From positions 62,001 to 126,000 of the forward strand of contig JANQWK010000019.1 of the NCBI GenBank assembly GCA_030729925.1: 64,000 nucleotides of DNA. The letters run 5' to 3'. The notes beneath the pieces are model-generated. The model searched no databases. It was not told the origin of the DNA and saw only the letters and a program-made list of their open reading frames with translations. Shown one piece after another: positions 37,801 to 44,942 of the stretch (positions within the stretch are counted from its first letter, which is position 1; every line of letters starts with the position of its first letter). The DNA comes from Saprospiraceae bacterium (GTDB lineage Bacteria; Bacteroidota; Bacteroidia; Chitinophagales; Saprospiraceae). The position numbers were made by a program, and so were the translations under genes.

Positions 37801-38897
37801 ACGATGCTGATGAGGTACGGGTGTCTGTGATCAGTCCCGAACTTTCCAATGCAGGACCAGACCAGATTGCCTGTATTTTTGACGAAATACGGCTTGGTGC
37901 AGCGCCTGTGGAACTGAGTGCGGGCACCTGGATACAATCGGAGGCCCAACGCGGATTGGGAATCCGGATCGCGGATCCCCAAGATCCCGGGTCTGTAGTT
38001 ACCGGGATGGAACCCGGCAATTTGTATGCGTTCAAATGGCAGGTAGAAGGTGGTTGTGGGGTCTTTGACGATGAAGTGCTGATCTTGATTTCGGATCCCA
38101 ACCCTTATGCAGGGCCAGACCAGATTGCCTGTAACGATGACCAGGTAAGTATTCTAATGGCCAGAGAACCGGCTTCTGGAAGTAAAGGAGCTTGGATGAG
38201 TACAGATCCGGAGGTGTTGGTGCTCGATCCCAACCAAACTGAAACGATGGTGATGGGGTTGGTGCCCGGACTAAATAGCTTCGTGTGGACCATTGATGGT
38301 GGAATATGCGGAGAGCTTTCTCGTGATACGGTGGTTGTTGATTTTTATTTTTTGCCAAAAGCAGTGGAGGATACCTACGCAGTGCCTTTTGGGGAAACCC
38401 AAATCCTGCGTGTACTGCAAAATGATTTTATCCCCAAACAAGTGTCCCTCCGCATCGTAGATGCACCGACCAATGGTACCGCTGCATTACTGAACGACAG
38501 TACCCTTACGTTTACTCCGGACATTAATTTTATTGGTTCTGATCAATTTACCTACGAAATTTGCAGCGATGCCTGCGAATGTTCGGAGGCTTTGGTTGTG
38601 ATTAAAGTGGGAGAGGATGCACCTTGTACGCCGCCTTCTATCATTACGCCCAATGATGATCAGATCAATGATGTTTTTGTTGTGCCTTGTTTGTTGGATA
38701 CCAATAATTATCCCAATAATTCCCTGGTAATTGTCAATCGTTGGGGTGATGAGGTGTTTCGATCTTCAGGAGCTTATCAGAACAACTGGAATGGCACTTT
38801 CGATGGGGATCAGCTTCCGGATGGGGCGTACTTTTATATTTTGGATTTTGGCGACGGATCTACCCCCGTTACGGGTTTTGTGGTAATCCAACGCTAA
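31836..38897 (+). CDS. Giant Ig/HYR-repeat adhesin with type B T9SS sorting domain
   Basis: A 2353-residue secreted surface protein. ATG 31836 is chosen because it begins a signal peptide (MQRNLSCKRQLIFLFIVVHSLSSFFLLAS). Layout by position: HYR-like modules with RTWxVTDACGN-type motifs (31970-33530 and in between the inserts), two copies of an inserted module with a GExNTLxG motif (about 33690-34060 and 34390-34820), nine Ig-like repeats each opening with a VC-G-type cysteine and closing with NGC (35260-37570), three AGPDQIAC-type repeats (37580-38350), a cadherin/VCBS-like domain (38350-38620), and a gliding-motility-associated CHU_C domain (38630-38897: PSIITPNDDQINDVF, VIVNRWGDEVF, GAYFYILDF). 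CHU_C is a type B signal for the type IX secretion system. A SprB-like role in adhesion or gliding is inference from this architecture. Confidence 0.93.
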   Translation: MQRNLSCKRQLIFLFIVVHSLSSFFLLASDSGYGKKNPWLVPVIVNVPAAVTVPCVRDIPEAPVLFALDGTDTIRNVTAIDFPSALNACSGGVIQRVWSVTGSDGSISRDTQLITVLADNTAPAMSLPDVSETIACDGLSTLYPDWLNVQRTRASSLSSDCSPISVTDDAPASFTAGCATLVVTFTLTDTCGNASLWRATLNTLDTVPPVVAFVPRDTVLSCLEQIPPPATIIATDNCSGSVSQSFQEITDQQTDGSCAAYEYNIERLWTFSDNCGNTTAVRQKITIVDNNAPVFRAPGNITVTCDSDWEDLAITGRPSNILDCDPDVNVTYIDIVEPGSCAGNFRVRRIWTLSDVCGNLSSASQTIAVVDNQQPVFTAPSDLVVSCGDEDNLDITGRPTQLSDNCTPSGDLQAVIASELVVAGNCVSNYTVQRTWQVTDACGNVATKVQMITVKDTTSPIITQTAADLVLDCLEGVNLMTAFENWLNQRGGAVASDACSPSLIWSAVDVANGAPATFPGFACPAGSDTVLLSQVAFIVKDACNNTDTTFARFVVLDQEAPSLDACPESVLIFTDPNSCEGTFLVVPPLIRDACTEAVTTHNFAIEQPLTSNAAPGTAAETPVNPIDFSFVPNLPLPLTTAGAVSLSIGLRNVDGELPSEAFLVYGEDNTLIGRSASTDVQCGASDTTLMIPAALFEQWALDNAVNVRLVPVLTAGASGNSAINPVCAGAFVRAVLSFDARELPGISFAYQIGTQLPVFVDPIAPTPIQLDPGTYSFTYLAIDCAGNTSSCSFEVVVEDKTAPVFTCPEDVAVSLLLDSCQYLYSLPFPEGITDNCSGFATTSLVYPSDTAEALLSYAFDANLNSYLARTKSYAITGLTPNAVGTVELSLDMKGDFSTRDAVFEVIGENNTLLGTTTQGVANCSQSGTVVFTLTASRFNEWATDGTLNLQLVPKRIVVPPGSSGDGINPCDPTALDAAGRDGQSWVFVRLSYGNADPGFFTRGATLQAFQQFSEFDFKPEVRLEVGATEIFYVLEDLSGNKDTCSFMVTVSDRQLPRARCKPATIFISPSGLDVKVLDVSAIDAGSRDNCGIDSMFVSPGTFNCSQIGGIVFTALRVVDIHGNTDACFSPVRIEAESPKPTANNGVCGGDTLYLFANPPADGAEGIFTYKWYNPADQLISTQRNPVIPNISAANAGPYRVEIEGLTGCRSSGIVQVSVEPVPLAPDIATNGFVCVSEDIVLSASTVPPGNGVKYYWYKKAGTDRVLLGTTTDPRIVVPGPHPEGKQEFYLQVEANGCISSLSGGTEVLATRVPVAVIDDPVVNVCSGETFSFSTSVSGANIAYQWTGPNGFSSTLQFPPAVVAGLEDAGTYTLVVTNNGCASDPVTASVVVRPTPAKPLISSNGPVCEGTPLTLTTNVSNATVYSWVAPDLQMYGTTAPTLNLSAATPSFEGEWRLFVTSSGCQSPLSDPLVVTVNQLPEARAGARDTRICEGQTIELEGNPLLDGATYRWTGPARFESNSRNALVSNVSLRNEGNYTLEVTNQAGCTSTSTVGIRILPGVRITAISNDGSPCLEGPTDIRMLATTFPINDGTYRFQWTGPGGFVSADSVAVLPNATSTNNGNYQLVVTNSNGCSSFPVSTLVDVNDPLAIPAAPRLHTATVPPFCEGDELILETTAYQGLDVFYNWLTPNGMVVTENPELKLDYLTTDDAGSYTVYVAVDGCISRNSGTTTIRVGGIPELTVTAPSPVCSGAQIRLDANFINGATYSWSGPNDFNSTRYNPVINQADTVMSGDYIVTATLNGCSSVPVTTKVVVAPTPLVPAIFTDPAICLDKPGSMLDFSIDIATATNGAFYSWFGPDGQIGAELASRDFELANLEFFSEGIYTFRARARLGNCYSAFSDPVQVIMNEIPSEKAFAGDDVQACSNLPFLLKAKTPGIGTGRWSIVSGNDSGVQFQNVNSPNSSVNGLQGDSTYTFKWTLSNGACVNYDADEVRVSVISPELSNAGPDQIACIFDEIRLGAAPVELSAGTWIQSEAQRGLGIRIADPQDPGSVVTGMEPGNLYAFKWQVEGGCGVFDDEVLILISDPNPYAGPDQIACNDDQVSILMAREPASGSKGAWMSTDPEVLVLDPNQTETMVMGLVPGLNSFVWTIDGGICGELSRDTVVVDFYFLPKAVEDTYAVPFGETQILRVLQNDFIPKQVSLRIVDAPTNGTAALLNDSTLTFTPDINFIGSDQFTYEICSDACECSEALVVIKVGEDAPCTPPSIITPNDDQINDVFVVPCLLDTNNYPNNSLVIVNRWGDEVFRSSGAYQNNWNGTFDGDQLPDGAYFYILDFGDGSTPVTGFVVIQR

Positions 38898-38926
38898 AGC
38901 ATGTCCGGGATAATTCAAATAGAGGA

Positions 38927-39883
38927 ATGATGAAGAAAATACTCCTGATCATACACTGCCTGATGGCTTCCTGTGTCGTTTTAATGGCTCAGCAGGAAGA
39001 GCATTTTACGCAGTTTATGCACTTCAAATTGGGCTACAATCCCGCATACGCAGGCAGCAATGATGCGCCTGCTTTGACCCTGCTGAGCCGCAATCAGTGG
39101 ATAGGAATAGAAGGAGCTCCCCAGACACAGGCCCTGTCGTTTAATATGCCTTTCGCCAATAAAAAAGTTGGTCTGGGTGTAAACTTACTACGGCAAACTA
39201 TCGGTATAGCCAATAACTTTAGCAGCGATGTGGTATATGCTTATCGCATGCGGGTGGCCAGAGGCTATCTGGCTATCGGCACCCAGGCCTCGGTTCGGTT
39301 GATCCGGATGGATTTCAGCAAAGTACAGGGCACCCAGCCCATAGATACAGATGCTGCTGTTCCGGTAGGGATGCAGAGCAAGTGGGTTCCTAACTTTGGA
39401 GCCGGATTGTATTATCAGACCAATAATTTCTTTTTCGGATTGTCTGTTCCCCGTCTGCTCCAAAACAATATTGACTTGGCCGATGACGAGGGGGTGATTA
39501 GCCGCGAAGTCCGACATTTCTACCTGATGGCAGGTGCCGTTATTCCTTTGGGTGAAGAAGTTAATTTACAACCCCAGATGGTTTTCAAGTACGTTAACGG
39601 TGCTCCTTTTGATGCAGATATCAATGTGAATGTTGTATTTAGTAACCGCCTCACGACCGGCGTTTCTTACCGTCTCGGGGGATCTGGTGAAAATAGCCCC
39701 GGTGAATCAGCATCACTAATTCTTGCTACGCAAATTTCAGATGTGGCACAGTTCGGCTTATCCTACGATCTTGGTTTGTCCGCGCTTAGAAATTACAATA
39801 CCGGTACGATAGAAGCTTTTTTGCGTTTTTATTTTGGCGGAAAATCGTCAGGTGGCGAATTCGAAAGTCCCAGGTTTTTTTGA
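38927..39883 (+). CDS. PorP/SprF family type IX secretion membrane protein
   Basis: A 318-residue outer-membrane protein. A signal peptide (MMKKILLIIHCLMASCVVLMAQ) is followed by the family hallmark QEEHFTQFMHFKLGYNPAYAGSNDAPALTLLSRNQWIGIEGAPQTQ and a beta-barrel with alternating strands. SprF-like proteins are needed for secretion or surface attachment of a specific type B substrate, usually the one encoded next to them; here that is the adhesin ending 29 bp upstream. The gene lies in the trio adhesin, PorP/SprF, OmpA protein. The exact function is established for SprF of Flavobacterium and inferred here. Confidence 0.95.
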   Translation: MMKKILLIIHCLMASCVVLMAQQEEHFTQFMHFKLGYNPAYAGSNDAPALTLLSRNQWIGIEGAPQTQALSFNMPFANKKVGLGVNLLRQTIGIANNFSSDVVYAYRMRVARGYLAIGTQASVRLIRMDFSKVQGTQPIDTDAAVPVGMQSKWVPNFGAGLYYQTNNFFFGLSVPRLLQNNIDLADDEGVISREVRHFYLMAGAVIPLGEEVNLQPQMVFKYVNGAPFDADINVNVVFSNRLTTGVSYRLGGSGENSPGESASLILATQISDVAQFGLSYDLGLSALRNYNTGTIEAFLRFYFGGKSSGGEFESPRFF

Positions 39884-39911
39884 GATACGCGAATTAGTAA
39901 AATAGGATATT

Positions 39912-41909
39912 ATGTGGTATCGAAGGGCTTTGTTGTTCATTTTTGTGTTGCTGGCTACCCATGCATTTGGCCAGCGCAACAAAAAAGTCAATGACCAGGT
40001 CTTCTTGCGCAACCTCTCCGGTATCAACACAAAAGACAGTGAGTTCTCGCCCGCTTTTTACGGCAACGGCCTGGTTTTTGTTTCCCGCCTGCGACAAGGA
40101 CCGGTAGATGCCGCAAGCAATGAAAGGTATTTCGATTTGTTTTTTGCCGAGCTTATGCCTACCGGACAAAGTCTTAAGCCCGAGCTGTTTTCGCTCGAAT
40201 TGAATTCACCGCTCCATGAAGGTCCTGCTACTTTTGATCGCGATCTCAACAAAGTGTTTTTTACCAGAAGCAATCAAAGAAATGGTATCTCCAATGAAGA
40301 TGCATCAGGGGTGGTTCGCTTAGCCATCTATGAGGCAGAAAGGGGTATTTTCGATTGGGAAAATGTACGTGAACTGCCTTTCAACAGCAACGATTATTCT
40401 TGTATGCATCCTACTTTATCGCCTGACGGCAAAAAAATATTTTTTGCTTCCAACAAACCTGGAGGCTACGGGGGCACAGATTTGTACTTTGCAGAAAAAT
40501 TACCCAATGGGTGGTCTCCGGCCATTAATCTGGGACCAGAGATCAATACCCAGGGAAACGAGGCTTATCCTTTTTATCACCCTTCCGGGACTTTGTTTTT
40601 TGCTTCCAACAAACACAATAGCCGCGGGGGGCTGGATATCTTTGCGATTGACATCAGTTCGAATACCTGGGGCAAGGTTATTAACCTCGAGGCTCCTTTC
40701 AATTCTCCTGCCGATGATTTTGGTCTGATTCTGGATGATATGGGGCAAAAGGGATATTTCAGTTCCAATAGAACGGGCGGTTTTGGATCCGATGATATTT
40801 ATTCGTTTGAGTCCGCTGAACCCATTATTGGTATGGATAAGCCTATATTTTTGGAGACCCGTCTGCTGGTTCAAACACAAGATACCCGACAGCCTGTTGC
40901 AGATGCCAATATCTGGATTTTTGAGACCGATCCCAGCGGCAAAATTAAAGATAGAAGTAATTATGATTATCAGTTGGTTAGTGATAATTCAGATACTTTG
41001 AAGCTAAAGTTGGGCCTGGTGAGAAAAAGCCTCAAAGATATAGGTGCGCCGGATATGGTTTCAGATGCTTTTGGGGGTAGTATGCATGACTTTTCAGATG
41101 CAGCAGATTATTTGGTGGTGGTGGAAAAGGAAGGTTTTGAAACGCTGGAGTTCGTTTTATCCCCGCAAAAGGGCTTGTATGCCAATCCCCTGATCCTGGA
41201 GTTGAAGGGACAGCAGTGTATTCCGCTCCGTGCTTCAGTGGTGGCACAAGATACCCGCCAGGCAATACCGGAGGCGCGGGTAGTATTGGTGCACAAAGGG
41301 AAAGATGAACAGCGGGTGTTACAGACAGATACCCTGGGTTTTTTCAATGATTGTTTGGAAAAAAATGCCAATTATCAGATCCGCGTCAGTCGTGAAGGTT
41401 TTCAAGAGAAAATCCTACAGCTTCAAACCGCTTCAGCGGCTGAAATAGAACCCCTGGCACTTGAGTTTGTCCTGGAACCGCTCAAAAATGGCGAAACTGC
41501 CGATCAGTCTTTGCAAACAGGTACCGTTATCGTGCTGGAAGATATTTACTACGATTTTAACCAGTCTTCGATTCGCTCCGGACAGGTGGAAGAATTAGAC
41601 GCACTGGCAAGGTTGATGCTCCAGTATCCCGGGATGCAAATCGAACTGGCCGCTCATACCGATACCCGCGGGACAGCCGCTTACAACCTCCAACTTTCAG
41701 AAAAAAGAGCTGAAGCCACCAAGCGCTATCTGGTGAATAAAGGAATTGCAGCTCACCGAATACAAACAGTGGGCTACGGAGAGGCTTTTCCACGAAACCA
41801 TTGCCTGGATGGAATACAATGTAGTGAGGAGGATCATGCCTACAACAGGCGTACAGAGATTAAAGTCTTGGATATGGGCAACGGGTTACCCAACAACCGG
41901 AAAAACTAA
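39912..41909 (+). CDS. OmpA-family protein with PD40 propeller (SprE/PorE-like layout)
   Basis: A 665-residue cell-envelope protein starting with a signal peptide (MWYRRALLFIFVLLATHAFGQ). PD40/WD40-like repeats (LSPDGKKIFFASNKPGGYGGTDLYFAEKLPNGW, FYHPSGTLFFASNKHNSRGGLDIFAID) occupy about 40-290, followed by two carboxypeptidase-regulatory/CNA-B-like domains (about 310-520). The C-terminus is an OmpA peptidoglycan-binding domain (YYDFNQSSIRSGQVEELDALA, HTDTRGTAAYNLQLSEKRA). PorE of Porphyromonas has a related propeller-regulatory-OmpA order and binds peptidoglycan in the type IX attachment complex; I see no TPR here, so this is a relative and not an orthologue. It starts 28 bp after the PorP/SprF gene. 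Confidence 0.93.
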   Translation: MWYRRALLFIFVLLATHAFGQRNKKVNDQVFLRNLSGINTKDSEFSPAFYGNGLVFVSRLRQGPVDAASNERYFDLFFAELMPTGQSLKPELFSLELNSPLHEGPATFDRDLNKVFFTRSNQRNGISNEDASGVVRLAIYEAERGIFDWENVRELPFNSNDYSCMHPTLSPDGKKIFFASNKPGGYGGTDLYFAEKLPNGWSPAINLGPEINTQGNEAYPFYHPSGTLFFASNKHNSRGGLDIFAIDISSNTWGKVINLEAPFNSPADDFGLILDDMGQKGYFSSNRTGGFGSDDIYSFESAEPIIGMDKPIFLETRLLVQTQDTRQPVADANIWIFETDPSGKIKDRSNYDYQLVSDNSDTLKLKLGLVRKSLKDIGAPDMVSDAFGGSMHDFSDAADYLVVVEKEGFETLEFVLSPQKGLYANPLILELKGQQCIPLRASVVAQDTRQAIPEARVVLVHKGKDEQRVLQTDTLGFFNDCLEKNANYQIRVSREGFQEKILQLQTASAAEIEPLALEFVLEPLKNGETADQSLQTGTVIVLEDIYYDFNQSSIRSGQVEELDALARLMLQYPGMQIELAAHTDTRGTAAYNLQLSEKRAEATKRYLVNKGIAAHRIQTVGYGEAFPRNHCLDGIQCSEEDHAYNRRTEIKVLDMGNGLPNNRKN

Positions 41910-41950
41910 ACCTTATCCCCCCCCCAATTTTTCAGTGCCCCTAATCTTGA

Positions 41951-42053
41951 GGTTACTTTTTTGGATGTCGGGGTATTAATGAGGGTAATCAGGTGGAAGC
42001 CACCTTAAGGTGCCTTCCACCTGAGGTTTAATAATATGATAATCATTATTTTA
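41951..42053 (+). repeat. Palindromic intergenic repeat, copy 2
   Basis: GGTTACTTTT (41951-41960), GTATTAA (41973-41979), AGGGTAA (41982-41988), then a palindromic core at 41989-42024 with 18-nt arms and one mismatch centred on CTTAAG, then the AT-rich tail shared with the other copies. It starts 41 bp after the OmpA-gene stop and has the same orientation as that gene. The rest of the gap up to the radical SAM start at 42291 holds only its predicted promoter. Confidence 0.85.
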
Positions 42054-42172
42054 TATTATTTTTTCTCCTGAAATTTCCCTCTATACGAGCTTCTGCAGGC
42101 GCTGGATGCTTGCTCCAAGGGTAGTTTCTCCTATTTGCATGGCTTATTCCCTGGTTTGAGGGGGGGAAATAA

Positions 42173-42180
42173 TAAATTTG
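42173..42180 (+). promoter_or_regulatory. Possible -7 element of the radical SAM gene
   Basis: TAAATTTG fits the TAnnTTTG consensus; the nearest TTG upstream (42156-42158) has a 14-nt spacing, shorter than ideal. The leader to ATG 42291 would be about 105 nt. Confidence 0.35.
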
Positions 42181-42290
42181 AGCAGTAAACGGTTGGTTGA
42201 AAATAACTTTTGGCTAGTTTTAAGGGACTGGCAGAGTCTATCTCCCGATTTCTTTACCTTGCGAATGATAGGATCAGAATACAGAACAGC

Positions 42291-43319
42291 ATGAACACGG
42301 CAGATCACAGACGGTTGTTGACAAAACTTACACCCAAAAAGCTGGTGAATGCTGCAAAGCTATATGGTTCTTATCAGCTTAGCAGACGCCTGGGGAAAGC
42401 ATTGCACAGCGGACTGCCCCTCACCCTTTCTATAGAACCCACTACCGCCTGCAATCTTCGCTGCCCCGAATGCCCCAGCGGTTTACGCAGCTTTTCGAGA
42501 GCAACAGGAACCATGAAAGTCGGTTTTTTGGACGATATCGTCGGTGAATTGTCCGATACCCTGCTCTTCCTCATATTGTACTTTCAGGGCGAACCCTTTA
42601 TCCATCCCCGATTTCTGGATATGGTACACCTCGCTCACCAAAAAAATATATACACCATTACCTCCACAAACGGTCATTTTTTGGATGAGCATAATGCCCA
42701 CCTCACCGTGGAGTCAGGACTGGATCGCCTGATTATCTCTCTCGATGGGAGTACCCAGGAGGTGTATGAAACTTACCGTAAGGCAGGTGACCTGTCCCAG
42801 GTGCTCGATGGTACCGCTAATCTCGTGGCAGCAAAAAAAAAGCTGCGGGCCAATAACCCCCATATCATTTTCCAAACCCTCGTATTGGAAACAAACCGAC
42901 ACCAAATACCCGATATCTATCGCCTTGCCAAAAAATTAGGGGTGAATGAGGTAAAGCTGAAAACCGCTCAATTCTACGATTATACCTACGGACACCCCCT
43001 GATGCCCAAAGATGACCAATATAGCCGGTACCGGCAAAACCCCGATGGAACCTACCGCCTTAAATACAAACTCCAAAACCAATGCTGGAAAATGTGGCAC
43101 AGCGCCGTGGTTACCTGGGATGGAAAAGTAGTACCCTGCTGCTTCGATAAAGATGCGAAACATTTGATGGGAGACTTGACCCAAATGCCTTTTTCCAGCA
43201 TCTGGGCCAGCAATACTTACCACAATTTTCGGACATCCATCCTGAAAGGGCGCTCCCATATTGATATTTGTACGAACTGCTCAGAAGGCTGTAAGGTGTG
43301 GTTAACCAATGATTTTTGA
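42291..43319 (+). CDS. Radical SAM/SPASM domain protein
   Basis: About 342 residues from the ATG at 42291; an in-frame TTG at 42210 would add 27. SIEPTTACNLRCPECPSG carries the CxxxCxxC cluster motif that binds the SAM-cleaving [4Fe-4S] cluster. A SPASM-type C-terminal region supplies more cysteines (QCWKMW, VVPCCFDKDAKHLMGDL, CTNCSEGCKVW) for auxiliary clusters. Relatives act in peptide or cofactor maturation and in sugar or lipid modification; no substrate peptide gene is beside it. The coding strand is strongly C-rich, unlike the G-rich plus-strand genes on either side. A nine-A run near 42833 is a possible slippage site. Confidence 0.9.
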   Translation: MNTADHRRLLTKLTPKKLVNAAKLYGSYQLSRRLGKALHSGLPLTLSIEPTTACNLRCPECPSGLRSFSRATGTMKVGFLDDIVGELSDTLLFLILYFQGEPFIHPRFLDMVHLAHQKNIYTITSTNGHFLDEHNAHLTVESGLDRLIISLDGSTQEVYETYRKAGDLSQVLDGTANLVAAKKKLRANNPHIIFQTLVLETNRHQIPDIYRLAKKLGVNEVKLKTAQFYDYTYGHPLMPKDDQYSRYRQNPDGTYRLKYKLQNQCWKMWHSAVVTWDGKVVPCCFDKDAKHLMGDLTQMPFSSIWASNTYHNFRTSILKGRSHIDICTNCSEGCKVWLTNDF

Positions 43320-43643
43320 AAAAAAATTGGAAAATATTTTTTTTTGGTTAAAGTATGGTTACTTTTAAATCCCCGTTTTACTAAAATTTCGGAGGTTCCC
43401 TTGAACTTAAACTGGCAAAAAGTTTGTCGTTCCCTTTTCGGTTCAGACAATACCGTGCCTGCTGCGCAAACAGACGTTTAGAATGCGCTCAAGTTCTCGT
43501 TTTTTAAGTTCGGTTTTACAGATCAGTACTATATCACGCGTACTGCGGATGGATAGCTTGGTTGGCGTTTGAATACAATAAAGTCATACTACATACTACT
43601 ACATACCAAACACACAATTTTTTTCTAATCATTTTCGGACATC
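43320..43643. other. AT-rich intergenic region with isolated GGTTACTTTT box
   Basis: A 324-bp gap with no credible ORF. It contains GGTTACTTTT at 43357-43366, 38 bp after the radical SAM stop, the first box of the palindromic repeat but without the palindrome. Short CATACTAC-type direct repeats occur at 43585-43606. I see no convincing -7 element for the downstream TPR gene. Confidence 0.4.
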
Positions 43644-44591
43644 ATGGAAACTTTCAAAACAATTTTTTCCGGAAGGCTGGAATTTGGTAATCAAAAGAGC
43701 TTTGAGAAAGTGTATAAACTTTTTCAACAGAGATTTGAAAATTACTATAAGTCAGAGGTACTTCTAAAAGGGGAAGAGATTTTCAAAGAGGAATCTCATG
43801 CGGTGGATATCCCGCGATTTATTACACAGACCAATTCAGATAAGGCTTGGCAAAACACGGTTAATTTGCTGGACTATATCGCCCAATATGCTATTGCAGG
43901 GGAAATGAGTGTCTGGAAAACAGACAACGGTAAGGTGCTGCAACACAAAATTATTGAGCCCGATACAGATAAGGTTGCCGTGCAGGCTTATCGAATGGGT
44001 AGAGATCTTGCCAATGAAGCAGGTAGGGAAGTGGAGGCAATGGATGCCCTAAGCAAGGCTATCGAAAAATACGAGCGCCACGCTAAAGCCTATGAGCGTA
44101 GGGGATTTGTCAACTACTTGCTCAAGAATTTTTCAGATGCGATCCGTGATTACTCCAAGAGCATAGATTTGTACCCCGCTACTTCCGAGCCTTATTTTGG
44201 TCGGGCACTGGTTTATTTGAGCCAGCACGACTGGACAAAGAGTATAATAGATCTGAACGAGGCTATCAGCTGCGCGATTCCCCTTCAACCCATATACTGG
44301 CAATCACGCAGACTTAAGGCAGAAGCCCTGATGGAGTTGCACGAATTTGAACAGGCAGAAAAGGAGTTGAAGTTGTTCAATGCAAGAGTGTTTACAAAGG
44401 ACAACCCCAATTACAAGTATCAAAAGAGGACTCATTTTCTGCAGGGACAGGCACTTATGGCACTGAAACAACATGAAGCCGCTAAAAATGCTTTTGTGAA
44501 AGCACTACAAATGCCTGGAAACTATCAGGTTTCTGATGATGATATCCAGGCTGCACTTCAAGGATTAACAGATACTGTTGTTGCGTGCTGA
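43644..44591 (+). CDS. TPR-repeat protein
   Basis: A 315-residue cytoplasmic protein without signal peptide. Residues about 115-310 form TPR repeats (AMDALSKAIEKYERHAKAYERRGFVNYLLKNFSDAIRDYSKSIDLYPATSEPYFGRALVYLSQHDWTKSIIDLNEAIS and a later pair). The first 110 residues (METFKTIFSGRLEFGNQKSFEKVYKLFQQRFENYY) are not recognised and may be a partner-binding domain. TPRs mediate protein contacts; the partner is unknown. The gene stands alone and ends 3 bp before the convergent SCP2 gene. Confidence 0.82.
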   Translation: METFKTIFSGRLEFGNQKSFEKVYKLFQQRFENYYKSEVLLKGEEIFKEESHAVDIPRFITQTNSDKAWQNTVNLLDYIAQYAIAGEMSVWKTDNGKVLQHKIIEPDTDKVAVQAYRMGRDLANEAGREVEAMDALSKAIEKYERHAKAYERRGFVNYLLKNFSDAIRDYSKSIDLYPATSEPYFGRALVYLSQHDWTKSIIDLNEAISCAIPLQPIYWQSRRLKAEALMELHEFEQAEKELKLFNARVFTKDNPNYKYQKRTHFLQGQALMALKQHEAAKNAFVKALQMPGNYQVSDDDIQAALQGLTDTVVAC

Positions 44592-44593
44592 AC

Positions 44594-44890
44594 TTAGGAA
44601 AGTAGCGCTTGAAGTTTCATGGCAATGCTCATGTCGCCCTTGACTTTGATCTTGCCACTCATGACAGCCATCATGGCGTTTACGCTTCCGTCCTTGAGAC
44701 CTTGTAGGGTAGCGGTTGTAGTGGTTACCGTACAGTCCGCTTCTTTGTCTTCTTTGGATATCGCGGTGGCTTCACCAGACATATCAATATAAATGGGTCC
44801 TTCCTCGAGAACGAGCTTGAGTGTTTTTCCTATGACGGGTATCTTGTGGCCCTGAGCCTGAAATACGTCGTATAACTGATCAAAATTCAT
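44594..44890 (-). CDS. SCP2 sterol-binding domain protein
   Basis: A 98-residue single-domain protein. The pattern GPIYIDMSGEATAISKEDKEADCTVTTTTATLQGLKDGSVNAMMAVMSGKIKVKGDMSIAMKLQALL is typical of SCP2 domains, which have a hydrophobic tunnel for lipids or fatty acyl groups. No catalytic residues are expected. It is 53 bp upstream of the modC stop in the same direction as modABC but is probably expressed separately, since modC ends first. Confidence 0.9.
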   Translation of the reverse strand: MNFDQLYDVFQAQGHKIPVIGKTLKLVLEEGPIYIDMSGEATAISKEDKEADCTVTTTTATLQGLKDGSVNAMMAVMSGKIKVKGDMSIAMKLQALLS

Positions 44891-44942
44891 GTTTGGTTTT
44901 TTTGTCTGAGAATAATAGTTTCAAATATACAAGGAAATTAAC

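Noticed and set aside
43585-43606. Short CATACTAC-type direct repeats as a regulatory iteron
   Set aside because: Only two to three imperfect units within 22 bp, with no dyad and no nearby replication gene.
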